A DNA stretch of 28,598 bases from Dehalococcoidales bacterium. Its GTDB lineage: Bacteria; Chloroflexota; Dehalococcoidia; Dehalococcoidales; RBG-16-60-22. The position numbers and the translations under genes are program-made. The DNA lies in assembly GCA_016783105.1 (NCBI GenBank), contig JADHXF010000015.1, positions 1-28,598 on the forward strand, read 5' to 3'. Positions 7,962 through 14,998 of this stretch are shown piece by piece (position 1 is the stretch's first letter; the number at the start of each line of letters is the position of its first letter). The notes under the pieces were generated by a model that had not been told where the DNA came from, did not search any database, and saw only the letters and a program-made list of their open reading frames with translations.

Positions 7962-8037
7962 AATGTAACACACAGGTATAAAGATTGGCGTAAAAAACAT
8001 AAAGATTTCGTTAAGGTTCCGTTAAACTTTCGTAAAT
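7962..8037 (-). promoter_or_regulatory. sipW promoter with four tandem 11-bp repeats (OmpR-type box)
   Basis: Read on the - strand, four 11-nt units follow head to tail: ATTTACGAAAG (8037-8027), TTTAACGGAAC (8026-8016), CTTAACGAAAT (8015-8005) and CTTTATGTTTT (8004-7994). ACG recurs every 11 nt in the first three. Three bases further on is a poor -35 (CGCCAA, 7990-7985), then 17 nt, then an extended -10 (TGT-TACATT, hexamer 7967-7962). Tandem 11-bp repeats touching a weak -35 are the classical site for OmpR/PhoB-family activators. The same layout precedes the gene at 12563-13348. Binding by the OmpR-type regulator encoded here is inferred. Confidence 0.7.
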
Positions 8038-8051
8038 AAACGGAATTTACC

Positions 8052-9101
8052 CTATCGCTGCTCGGCCTCGCAATACAGTTCCGGGGTCACCGTCCACCCC
8101 GCCTCCCATTCCGAAACCTCGCGGGAAAAGAGCTGGTAGGTACCACCGGTAACCGAAAGTGTATAGCTGCCGCCGCTGATATCCACCAAATTAAAGATGG
8201 CCATGCCGTTCTGCAGGTTCAGCAGCTGGTAGCTGGGCGTTTCACCGGCCTCCACTGAGCTTTCAAGGTACAGATACATGCCCAGGCTGTCGTACGCCTT
8301 CAGCAGGTCATCGGTATTGGTAAGATAGACTCTCACCTGGAGGTTGCCGTCATAATCATCGTTGACGGTGATTTCAAAAAGGTCACCGGTTGGTGTGTTG
8401 CCATTGAGCTCGGGGGCATCAAAATTGACGCTGGTGTAAACCTGCGTGCACAGTGAATCTATGGCCACCCCTCCCTCTCTCAACCCGACGCCACTCTGTA
8501 AATTATCAATTTCGTTCCAGGTCCAGGGGCTGCCGCTTTGCGGGTTATCGCCCCAGGAATTGGAATATTCAGCATAGCTGGTGGTCAGGTTTTCCGAGGC
8601 GCCATTGTACTCAAAGCCGTTGGTCTTGATGTGAACATAAGCTGACTCTTGCGTGATATTGGCGGACGTCCGCGATACCATGAAAACCTCAACGTAGTTA
8701 ATATCTCCCCCCGCCGTCTGCGTGGTGTGATTGGCGGTATCGTATAAATCCTCTTCCCAGGCTAGTGATGGGGTGTAAACGTAGGTGGTATCATCATCAG
8801 CAGTGGTCTCGTCCACTTTATCCCAGTGTTCCCCTGAATCCGGGTACTGGTATTTAATAACAGTCTCGTCACCGGCACCGACGGGTCTGTAAATTATGTC
8901 TTCGTTCGCCGTCGTTAAAACATCATTCCAGTCTGGCTGAGTTTCCGTGGCATTGACGGTGGCAATATCCCCGGTTGGCGTGGGCGTACCGATTGTCCCG
9001 GTAGCCGTGGTGTACGTATAGGCGTATATCCCGCTACTGATGATGATGAGGGCGGCGGCGATGATAAGAAAGAATTTCTTGTTCAGCCTATTCGTTTCCA
9101 T
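8052..9101 (-). CDS. secreted TasA/camelysin-like protein with inserted jelly-roll module (paralogue 4)
   Basis: 349 residues. The N-terminus has a basic stretch, a hydrophobic helix (about 10-27) and SGIYAYTYTTATGTIG, the pattern of SipW-dependent signal peptides, with expected cleavage after Ala27. The core found in all four paralogues lies at 238-310: GDLFEIT, GNLQVRVYLTN, then LLNLQNGMAIF. Between the N-terminal strand and that core sits an extra module (about 76-227), with AYVHIKTNG and NPQSGSPWTW near 154-194, which recurs in the 640-residue neighbour. The protein ends W-x-x-x-x-x-x-Y-C-E-A-E-Q-R. It is probably a surface-assembled subunit processed by the downstream SipW. The start has no clear ribosome site. 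Coupled expression with the gene 32 nt upstream is likely. Confidence 0.75.
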   Translation of the reverse strand: METNRLNKKFFLIIAAALIIISSGIYAYTYTTATGTIGTPTPTGDIATVNATETQPDWNDVLTTANEDIIYRPVGAGDETVIKYQYPDSGEHWDKVDETTADDDTTYVYTPSLAWEEDLYDTANHTTQTAGGDINYVEVFMVSRTSANITQESAYVHIKTNGFEYNGASENLTTSYAEYSNSWGDNPQSGSPWTWNEIDNLQSGVGLREGGVAIDSLCTQVYTSVNFDAPELNGNTPTGDLFEITVNDDYDGNLQVRVYLTNTDDLLKAYDSLGMYLYLESSVEAGETPSYQLLNLQNGMAIFNLVDISGGSYTLSVTGGTYQLFSREVSEWEAGWTVTPELYCEAEQR

Positions 9102-9133
9102 GCGTTATTATTCAGGTTAATAAGTTTGCGCCG

Positions 9134-11056
9134 TTACCGCTGGGTGGCCTCACAGTAAAACTCGGGGGTGGCGGTCCATCCCGCCGCCCACTCCGAGGTG
9201 TTATCCGAAATCAGGCAGTAGCCGCCGCCAATAATCTCCACCTTGTAGCTTGATAGCGCCACGGTGTAGGTGATGGTAACATCACTCAGCTTTGGCGTGT
9301 CATCGCCGGGTCCGGAGAAGGAGGCCTGGTACTGCAGCCAGCGGTAACCATCGTGGACGGAGTTGATGGCCGTGCCAGTCGTTATGTAGTAATCGCCGGT
9401 ACCGGTCGGGCCATACCAGGTTGCCGAGCTGAGACCTCCTTCTGTTGAGGCCGACCTCAACAGAAACTTGATATCTGTTCCGGAAGGCTCATTGATGGTG
9501 AAGTAAATGACCTGCCAGTCCCAGTTGCCGTAATCCCCGCCATCGTGGGTGGAGGAAGTGAGTGTTCCCGATGCGTAATATGAAGAAAAGTAGACTCTTA
9601 TCTCATCCAGCACCGGCGTATCACTGCCGTCAGAGGTAAACTCTGTGAGGTAGTAGAAATTTGACCCGGTCCAGTTCAGGCTGGAGAGGCTGATGGTGGC
9701 CGAGCCCTGCGATAGCGTGTCCCAGCCATCGAGCGTGCCCGCCGAATTGTACCAGGTGGTGTTATCGGTGGAAAACTGTGCTCTCAGGCCGGTTGCGGCC
9801 GGAATCGCCGAGGCATTGTAATAGAAGTCATCAATGCTGGCCACATTGGCACTGGCCAGCAGATTTGTGGAGGTAATGGTGCCCCGTGCATAGTAGGTAA
9901 GCGGGGTGTAGTTGACCTCGGCATAGACCTGGGTGACTCGTGACCATTGATTTGCTTTGCATCTTATAAGACCAATGCCGATTTGCAGGTCGTCAATTTC
10001 GCTCCAGGTCCACGGGTTGCCGGTCTGGGGGTTGTTATTCCACTGGTAGGAATAAGTGGCGTAGCTGGTGGTGAAATATTCTGTAGTTCCATTATGTTCG
10101 GCACCGTTGGTTTTAATGTGGACATACGCGTTGACAGGAAGTTCTGAATTCTCTTCCTTGCCCACCATATATACTCTAACGTAATTGATGGCGCCCTGGC
10201 CGGTGGTATGATTGCCGATGTTGTACAGGTCCTCCTGAAATTGCCAGTCTTCTGTAGAAACGTAGGTGCTGTCACCATCAGAGGTAACATCGTCCACTTT
10301 ATCCCAGTGGGCACCGGTCAGCACAGGAAACTGGTCATCAATGACGGTCTCATCGCCGGCGGCATTTGGCCTCAGGGTCTCGCTGGCGGGAGTACCACTG
10401 GAGAAATCAAGTTTGACCTGACCGCCAGAAATTGTAACATTGGCCGCGGAGGCAACCTTGGACTGGTCATCAAAGCTGTCGGTGACGTTATCGGTGAACT
10501 TCTCAATTAATACATCTCCGGGGCTGGTGGTGGTGTCAAGCTGGCTTAAGGTGCCGCCCTCAAAGTCGGCCTGGGTCGTCTGGACCCAGCTTTTTGCCGA
10601 GGAGGCGAGGCCGGCCAGAGAGAAATTTGCTTTTCCGTTCTGCATGGAAAGGACCTGGTAATCCGGTGTCTTTCCCGCTTCCTCCGAGCCCTCAAGGTAT
10701 AGTTTCATATTGACGTACTTGTAGGCCCGGGTTAAGTTGGCGGCATTGGTCAGGTAAATGCCCACCTGTACGTCGCCGGTATAGGCGGCATTGGGGGTTA
10801 TATCAAACAAATCACCTGCGGGTACTTCCCCACAGGTGGTATTTTCCGAGAGATTATCGGTGACCGAACTCCAGTCGGGCTGACCTGTTGAGACATTGCA
10901 GGTGGCAACGTCAGTCGAGGGCTCGCCGACGCTAACGGTCCCGATGGCAGTGGTATACGTATAGGCAAAGGCCCCGCCACTGAGTATCAGGACAAGGCCC
11001 AGCGCCACGAGCAAATAAAATTTCCTTTTGGTGTTTCTTTCCCACTGCTTGGTCAT
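9134..11056 (-). CDS. large multidomain secreted TasA/camelysin-like protein (paralogue 3)
   Basis: 640 residues. A SipW-type signal peptide (hydrophobic about 13-30, GGAFAYTYTTAIG, cleavage after Ala31) is followed by the family core at 80-150 (GDLFDIT, GDVQVGIYLTN, LSMQNGKANF). The core is then interrupted by about 450 residues: a WVQTTQADFEGG stretch (157-168), the jelly-roll module also present in the 349-residue paralogue (about 233-384), and two related beta-sandwich repeats (about 389-492 and 494-598), each starting YA-x-GT-x-TS and ending near a TP-x-L-D/S-x-I/V. The core resumes with YKVEIIGGGYC (604-614) and the common ending WTATPEFYCEATQR. Five Cys are present, more than in the small paralogues. 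It is likely the big adhesive or capping subunit of the fibre. Start ATG at 11056; the ribosome site is weak. Confidence 0.75.
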   Translation of the reverse strand: MTKQWERNTKRKFYLLVALGLVLILSGGAFAYTYTTAIGTVSVGEPSTDVATCNVSTGQPDWSSVTDNLSENTTCGEVPAGDLFDITPNAAYTGDVQVGIYLTNAANLTRAYKYVNMKLYLEGSEEAGKTPDYQVLSMQNGKANFSLAGLASSAKSWVQTTQADFEGGTLSQLDTTTSPGDVLIEKFTDNVTDSFDDQSKVASAANVTISGGQVKLDFSSGTPASETLRPNAAGDETVIDDQFPVLTGAHWDKVDDVTSDGDSTYVSTEDWQFQEDLYNIGNHTTGQGAINYVRVYMVGKEENSELPVNAYVHIKTNGAEHNGTTEYFTTSYATYSYQWNNNPQTGNPWTWSEIDDLQIGIGLIRCKANQWSRVTQVYAEVNYTPLTYYARGTITSTNLLASANVASIDDFYYNASAIPAATGLRAQFSTDNTTWYNSAGTLDGWDTLSQGSATISLSSLNWTGSNFYYLTEFTSDGSDTPVLDEIRVYFSSYYASGTLTSSTHDGGDYGNWDWQVIYFTINEPSGTDIKFLLRSASTEGGLSSATWYGPTGTGDYYITTGTAINSVHDGYRWLQYQASFSGPGDDTPKLSDVTITYTVALSSYKVEIIGGGYCLISDNTSEWAAGWTATPEFYCEATQR

Positions 11057-11086
11057 TCATGCCCATATTTTGGTATTTCTTTAATT

Positions 11087-11614
11087 TTACCTCTGGGTTA
11101 TTTCACACCATATCTGCGGCTGGTAGCTGCCGCCAGTTAATGACTTAAACGGGTGCAGCCGGTACCCACCGCCGGTGAGCGCTATTTTGTAAGGGGGGGT
11201 GCCGGTGAGGTTCTCCCATGTAAACAGAACCTGGCCGTTCTGCAGGTTGAGAACCTGGACGATTCCCTGTTCATCAACCGTGCTGTTGGTGCTGTCCTGA
11301 AACTCAAGCATCATGTTGACGTGCTGGTATTGCCGTACCAGCTGCCCGGTATTGATCATATATACGGTTACCACCAAGTCACCGGTGTAGTTTTCCGTCG
11401 GCGTGATGTCGAATATTGTGCTCGACGGCCAGGTGCCGGTAAATTTGCCGAAAACGGTCGGTGCGGTTATGCTGGAGCCCGCCGTGATATTGGCAAAGTC
11501 AGATGTCGGTGCGGTAACGCCGATGGTGGCGGTGGCGGTGGTAAAGGTATAGGCGAACATGCCACCGGTTACTACTAGCAATGCCACTAACGCGATCAGC
11601 AGTATTTTCTTCAT
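11087..11614 (-). CDS. small TasA/camelysin-like subunit (paralogue 2)
   Basis: 175 residues, the simplest form of the family and therefore the best guide to its core. A strong ribosome site (AGGAGGCATAAAA) precedes the ATG. The signal peptide is MKKILLIALVALLVVTGGMFA, the SipW-class pattern, with cleavage expected after Ala21, leaving YTFTTATATIGV at the new N-terminus. The core follows: IFDIT at 67-71, GDLVVTVYMIN at 78-88, VLNLQNGQVLF at 121-131, then TGGGYRL and a C-terminal IWCEITQR with the only Cys at 170. TasA-type fibres join by donating the N-terminal strand to the next subunit (established for Bacillus TasA). By analogy this would be the main fibre protein. That role is inference. 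Confidence 0.8.
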   Translation of the reverse strand: MKKILLIALVALLVVTGGMFAYTFTTATATIGVTAPTSDFANITAGSSITAPTVFGKFTGTWPSSTIFDITPTENYTGDLVVTVYMINTGQLVRQYQHVNMMLEFQDSTNSTVDEQGIVQVLNLQNGQVLFTWENLTGTPPYKIALTGGGYRLHPFKSLTGGSYQPQIWCEITQR

Positions 11615-11736
11615 TTTTATGCCTCCTCTTCATGACAGTTGGTGCTTACTTTGCTCAAATTTTACCAATTGTCATAATATCTGTCAACTTATAGCCAGTT
11701 ACCATTTTTACTGTATCAGTACTGTTCTTTTTCCCT

Positions 11737-11773
11737 GTTTCGTGGCTGCCTCCAGGCGAGGCAACCCCGAAAC
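11737..11773 (-). repeat. long hairpin between paralogues 1 and 2
   Basis: Arms GTTTCG...TGCCTC and GAGGCA...CGAAAC pair over about 17 positions (one G-T wobble and one mismatch) around a 5-nt loop. In the - strand transcript it is followed by A-rich sequence, not by a T run, so it is not a typical intrinsic terminator. It may protect or separate mRNA segments between the two subunit genes. Confidence 0.5.
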
Positions 11774-11796
11774 TGAGCGAGTCACCTGCTTCTTCA

Positions 11797-12384
11797 TTAC
11801 AGACCAGCCTGGATCACTTCGCAGGTAAGTGAGGGAGCCCATGACCCGGAACCATCAACGCCCGATAAGTAAGCCCAGGGGAATGCCCGGTGGACACCAC
11901 CCGTCACCTGAACATAGAAGTCTGTGCCGGCGGTGAAATTAGAAGAGGTAGAAACAAAGCTCACTACGCCGTTTTGCAGGGTGAGTGGTTTGGTTATTCC
12001 CTCTACATCCAGAAAATTGCCGGCATTATCTGCAATTTTTATGTTCATCAGGATCATCCCGTACTTGTAACTCAGCTGGTCGAGGTTGCTGAGGTAGACG
12101 TTTATTTCCAGGTCACCGGGATAATCGGAATCGGGTGTTATATTAAAGAGGTTACCGGCCTCTATGGCACCCCGGTAGCTTCCGAGCGCCGCGTAAGTAG
12201 GAACAGTCATGTTGGCGGTGACGTCGGCGAAGCTAGCCGTAGCAGGTGTGACGTCTAGGCTGGTGGAGGTGGTCGTGTACGCATAGGCAAACATGCCACC
12301 GGTAACCACCAGCGATGCCGCCAGAGCGATGATGAAATAGCGTCTCAGTTTGCTTCCCATGATTTCCTTAACTAAGTTGTTCAT
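11797..12384 (-). CDS. TasA/camelysin-like subunit (paralogue 1)
   Basis: 195 residues from the ATG at 12384, chosen because AAAGGAGG sits 7 nt upstream; an earlier in-frame ATG at 12435 lacks such a site. The N-terminus is a SipW-type signal peptide with LVVTGGMFAYAYTTTS, cleavage expected after Ala33. The family core is clear: GNLFNIT, GDLEINVYLSN, then LTLQNGVVSF. The ending (WAPSLTCEVIQAGL) keeps the Cys-Glu-x-x-Gln tail but has AGL in place of the final Arg, making it the most divergent of the four. Its single Cys is residue 188. It leads the block of four secreted genes, so it may be the accessory or first-assembled subunit. Expression is probably from the regulator promoter upstream or a local one not visible to me. 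Confidence 0.75.
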   Translation of the reverse strand: MNNLVKEIMGSKLRRYFIIALAASLVVTGGMFAYAYTTTSTSLDVTPATASFADVTANMTVPTYAALGSYRGAIEAGNLFNITPDSDYPGDLEINVYLSNLDQLSYKYGMILMNIKIADNAGNFLDVEGITKPLTLQNGVVSFVSTSSNFTAGTDFYVQVTGGVHRAFPWAYLSGVDGSGSWAPSLTCEVIQAGL

Positions 12385-12562
12385 TTTGTTTCCTCCTTTT
12401 GCTTGATTGACAATTTTAATTGATTCTTTTGACATATTGCTGACATTTCCTCGGGTGGTAGGTTTTCCTCTCCGCTCTTTCTTTTAGGGATTCCTACCAT
12501 CTTTAATAATGTCTGCTTCCCTGGTCGATTTCACATTGGATCACCCCCCTGTTTCTGCTTGT

Positions 12563-13348
12563 TTAACTTATATCTCCGCTGAGGAATTTGAAGCGTTCTT
12601 TCAGGCTTTCCTTGAAAGCGGTAAATTCCTCTTTGGTAATGTATTCGGTGCCCGGTTTACCGGTGAAACTGACCCTTGATATTGTCGGCAGACTGCTCTG
12701 TGCCACCTCAATCAGCATCAACTTCTGGTCGTTAACGACCAGTTTGTAATGGACAGACTGGAGCCGGTTGTCCAGTGTCTCATCATTGATGCCCAGTGTA
12801 CCGGCCGTCTGTTCTCTCGTGTTGCCATCAGCGATCTGGTGCAGGATTTCCGCCTCGTGAGTGGTGAGATGGGCCAGCAGTTTCCCAACCTCCTCGCCGA
12901 GTGAGGAGAAAGCGGTAAAATCATCCAGAATCCGGGAGGCAATTTCCGGTTTCCAGATGGCCTCGCTTATCGGTTGTTTGCCCTTTACGGCTTCCCGTAT
13001 TGAATTGACGACGACCTCAGGGTCGACGTCCTTGGTGAAGCAGGTACTGGCCCCGCTTTTCAGCGCTTCAAAGAGCTGTCCTTCGTTATAATTATCCATG
13101 ACCAGGATAACGGATACTTCCGGCAGAATCTGTTTAATCTGGCGCGTGGCATCAAAACCATTTACCTTATCATGGCTGGCGTTCAGAATGGCTACCTGTG
13201 GTGGATTGGCTTCAATAAAATCAAGTGCCTGCTCGTTGCCTACGTCCTCGCCAATCACTTCCATATCTTCCTCACCGGACAGGGTGAAGTGAATGCCTTC
13301 GCGGAAGAGCACTTGCCAGTCTGCCAGGAACACAGTTATCTTTTCCAT
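12563..13348 (-). CDS. LuxR/NarL-type regulator with degenerate receiver domain
   Basis: 261 residues. An N-terminal receiver-like domain (about 1-122) is followed by a LuxR-type helix-turn-helix (about 160-212; LTTHEAEILHQIADGNTREQ) and an unusual 45-residue C-terminal extension (TISRVSFTGKPGTEYI and onward). The receiver lacks key residues. The phospho-acceptor position, Asp in NarL-type proteins, is Asn56 (VAILNAS). The acidic pair is reduced to Ala9-Asp10. The switch Ser/Thr is Met84. The Lys is kept (Lys106, CFTKD). It should not be phosphorylated in the normal way and may respond to another ligand or partner. It sits between the two-component pair and the secreted subunit genes, under a promoter matching that of sipW, so it is the likely direct regulator of the subunit genes. 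Confidence 0.85.
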   Translation of the reverse strand: MEKITVFLADWQVLFREGIHFTLSGEEDMEVIGEDVGNEQALDFIEANPPQVAILNASHDKVNGFDATRQIKQILPEVSVILVMDNYNEGQLFEALKSGASTCFTKDVDPEVVVNSIREAVKGKQPISEAIWKPEIASRILDDFTAFSSLGEEVGKLLAHLTTHEAEILHQIADGNTREQTAGTLGINDETLDNRLQSVHYKLVVNDQKLMLIEVAQSSLPTISRVSFTGKPGTEYITKEEFTAFKESLKERFKFLSGDIS

Positions 13349-13387
13349 TCTCAGTTCCTCTAAAGCTGCGATGATTGCTACGTTTTT

Positions 13388-13463
13388 AATCTAACATGCG
13401 GGCATAAAGAGAGGCATAAAAAAAATAAAGATTTCGTAAAGGTTCCGTTAAAGTTTCGTAAAG
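13388..13463 (-). promoter_or_regulatory. regulator promoter with four tandem 11-bp repeats (OmpR-type box)
   Basis: On the - strand the units are CTTTACGAAAC (13463-13453), TTTAACGGAAC (13452-13442), CTTTACGAAAT (13441-13431) and CTTTATTTTTT (13430-13420). ACG recurs at exactly 11 nt. A poor -35 (TGCCTC, 13416-13411), 17 nt, and an extended -10 (TGT-TAGATT, hexamer 13393-13388) follow. Unit order, unit spacing and distance to the -10 equal those upstream of sipW, so both probably answer to the same activator. Confidence 0.7.
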
Positions 13464-13505
13464 AATGGCGTGCGGTATGATGAGTAGTGAAATTTATGGG
13501 AAAGG

Positions 13506-13525
13506 CTCTGGATGTCCGGCCAGAG
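13506..13525 (-). repeat. short hairpin after the OmpR-type regulator gene
   Basis: Arms CTCTGG and CCAGAG pair (6 bp, 8-nt loop) just beyond the regulator's stop. The following - strand sequence is CCTTTCCC, with no real T run. It could weakly end the two-component transcript ahead of the next promoter. The call is low confidence. Confidence 0.25.
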
Positions 13526-13526
13526 G

Positions 13527-14219
13527 TCAGGCGGGACTGATAAATTTGTAGCCCATACCGTGCTCGGTAACGATGATGCGGGGTGACTCAACGTTATCAC
13601 CGAGCTTTTGCCGCAGGTGCTGGATGTGTACCCGGAGCAGGTCTCTGGCGTCACGATATGCTTCGCCGCAGGCTTTGGCGAGCAGGTTTTCATGGGAAAG
13701 CAAACGCCCTTCGTTCTTGATGAGATAGTAGAGCAATTTGTATTCCGTGGAGGTAAGCTTCACCGGCTTGCCGTCAATCTTGACTTCATTGCGGTTAAAG
13801 TCTACCTGCAATTTCCCACCGGTGTAGGGCTGTTCCTCAGCCGGATCGGACCCACCCACGGCGCGGCGCATTACCGCCTGCACCCGGGCCAGCAGTTCAA
13901 TGTGGCTGAAGGGCTTGGTAACATAGTCATCGGCGCCCAGTTCAAGTCCCTTGGCGATGTCCGTGTCCTCGCTCTTCACGGTAAGCATTATTACCGGCAC
14001 CTGAGAGAAGCGCCGTATCTCGCGGAGTACCTGGAAGCCGTCCATATCGGGCAGCCCGATATCAAGTATGACCAGATCAGGGTTTTCCTTCTCGACAAGC
14101 TCCAGCCCCTTGCTGCCATCATTGGCGGGAGACACCGTGGCGTTGCCCCACCGTAGCTGGAAGCACAGTGTCACTACCTCTATTATTTCCGGAGAATCAT
14201 CAATAACTACTATTTTCAT
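13527..14219 (-). CDS. OmpR/PhoB-family response regulator
   Basis: 230 residues with a complete two-domain layout. The receiver (1-120) has the acidic pair Asp7-Asp8, the phospho-acceptor Asp53 (VILDIGLPDMDG), switch Thr80 (IMLTVKSE) and Lys102 (DDYVTKPF). A winged-helix DNA-binding domain follows (about 130-228), with LTSTEYKLLYYLIKN, LLRVHIQHLRQKLG and a final HGMGYKF. It is the natural partner of the histidine kinase 17 nt upstream in the same operon. OmpR-family dimers bind 11-bp direct repeats, and two such arrays lie in this cluster, one immediately downstream of this gene. It therefore probably activates both the pseudo-receiver regulator and sipW. Confidence 0.93.
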   Translation of the reverse strand: MKIVVIDDSPEIIEVVTLCFQLRWGNATVSPANDGSKGLELVEKENPDLVILDIGLPDMDGFQVLREIRRFSQVPVIMLTVKSEDTDIAKGLELGADDYVTKPFSHIELLARVQAVMRRAVGGSDPAEEQPYTGGKLQVDFNRNEVKIDGKPVKLTSTEYKLLYYLIKNEGRLLSHENLLAKACGEAYRDARDLLRVHIQHLRQKLGDNVESPRIIVTEHGMGYKFISPA

Positions 14220-14236
14220 CCGTACAACCCCTGTAC

Positions 14237-14947
14237 TTATCTCCCGTTGGATAGCGGTAGGGAGAAGCTAACGCGACTGCCCTTTCCCAGCGTACTCTCC
14301 AGCCAGACCTTACCGCCGTGAAGTTGTACCAGGAACTTGGTAATGGCCAGCCCCAGTCCGCTTCCTTTGCCCCCGTTAACCTGGTAATAGGGTTGAAAGA
14401 CCAGGCCCTGCTTGTTAGTCGGAATGCCCATGCCGTTATCAACCACCTCAATCATAAGGTTGGAGTCATTGCTGGTGGCGCTCACCGTTATGTTCCCTCC
14501 CTCTGGAGTGAACTTGCTGGCATTGGTGAGCAGGTTCAACAGTATCTGTTCCAGGTAATGGCGGTGGGCCCTGATATGAGGTAGTGTGGCGGGCAAATCA
14601 ACGTGTAAAGTCTGTTTCTTGCTGTGCGTGATTGGATAAATCTGGGAGGTAACGCCATGAATGACCGGTCCAATCTCAAGCAGTTCTGGTTGAAAGGAGA
14701 ACTCTCCGGAAAGTAGCCCGGCCATTTCCGAGAAGTTGGTCAGCTTTTCATCAAGGCTGTGCGCATTGCGAATGATATTCTGGATAAGCCTTAGCGGCAT
14801 ACTTTTATGGTCTGACTGAAGCTCTTCGGCTAGAAGTTCCGCAGAAACAATGATAGCGGTAAGCAGCGTTCTCAGCTCGTGAACGGTAGCATCGCCAAAG
14901 CCAATCTTTTGACTTCTCCTGTTATTAACGTGTTTCAGGCTTTCCAT
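14237..14947 (-). CDS. soluble histidine kinase without sensor domain
   Basis: 236 residues consisting only of the kinase core. The dimerisation/phospho-acceptor region has His23 in VHELRTLLTAI (the usual Pro of HELRTP is Leu here). The ATP-binding domain has the N box Asn138/Asn142 (LNLLTNASKF), G1 DNGMGI (170-175), and G2 KGSGLGLAI (194-202). There are no membrane helices, HAMP or PAS domains, so it is cytoplasmic and must take its signal through a partner. The XRE-domain protein encoded 51 nt upstream, or the coiled-coil tail of the signal peptidase, are possible partners by context only. Its first 20 residues are short and basic. It lies 17 nt before its cognate regulator gene. Confidence 0.9.
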   Translation of the reverse strand: MESLKHVNNRRSQKIGFGDATVHELRTLLTAIIVSAELLAEELQSDHKSMPLRLIQNIIRNAHSLDEKLTNFSEMAGLLSGEFSFQPELLEIGPVIHGVTSQIYPITHSKKQTLHVDLPATLPHIRAHRHYLEQILLNLLTNASKFTPEGGNITVSATSNDSNLMIEVVDNGMGIPTNKQGLVFQPYYQVNGGKGSGLGLAITKFLVQLHGGKVWLESTLGKGSRVSFSLPLSNGR

Positions 14948-14998
14948 GGTCTAACCGCCGGCAGGTCCATTGATTATTATAGTATTTTCGGTAGGGTA

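Noticed and set aside
11737..11796. Possible cyclic-di-GMP-type riboswitch in the subunit intergene
   Set aside because: The hairpin lacks the conserved tetraloop-receptor and binding motifs of that class; only a simple stem-loop is supported.
12385..12435. Longer N-terminus for paralogue 1
   Set aside because: The upstream ATG lacks a ribosome site, and the signal peptide pattern fits the shorter start behind AAAGGAGG.
12385..12562. GGTAGG...CCTACC pairing upstream of paralogue 1
   Set aside because: Short arms across about 30 nt of loop; too weak to call a structured element.
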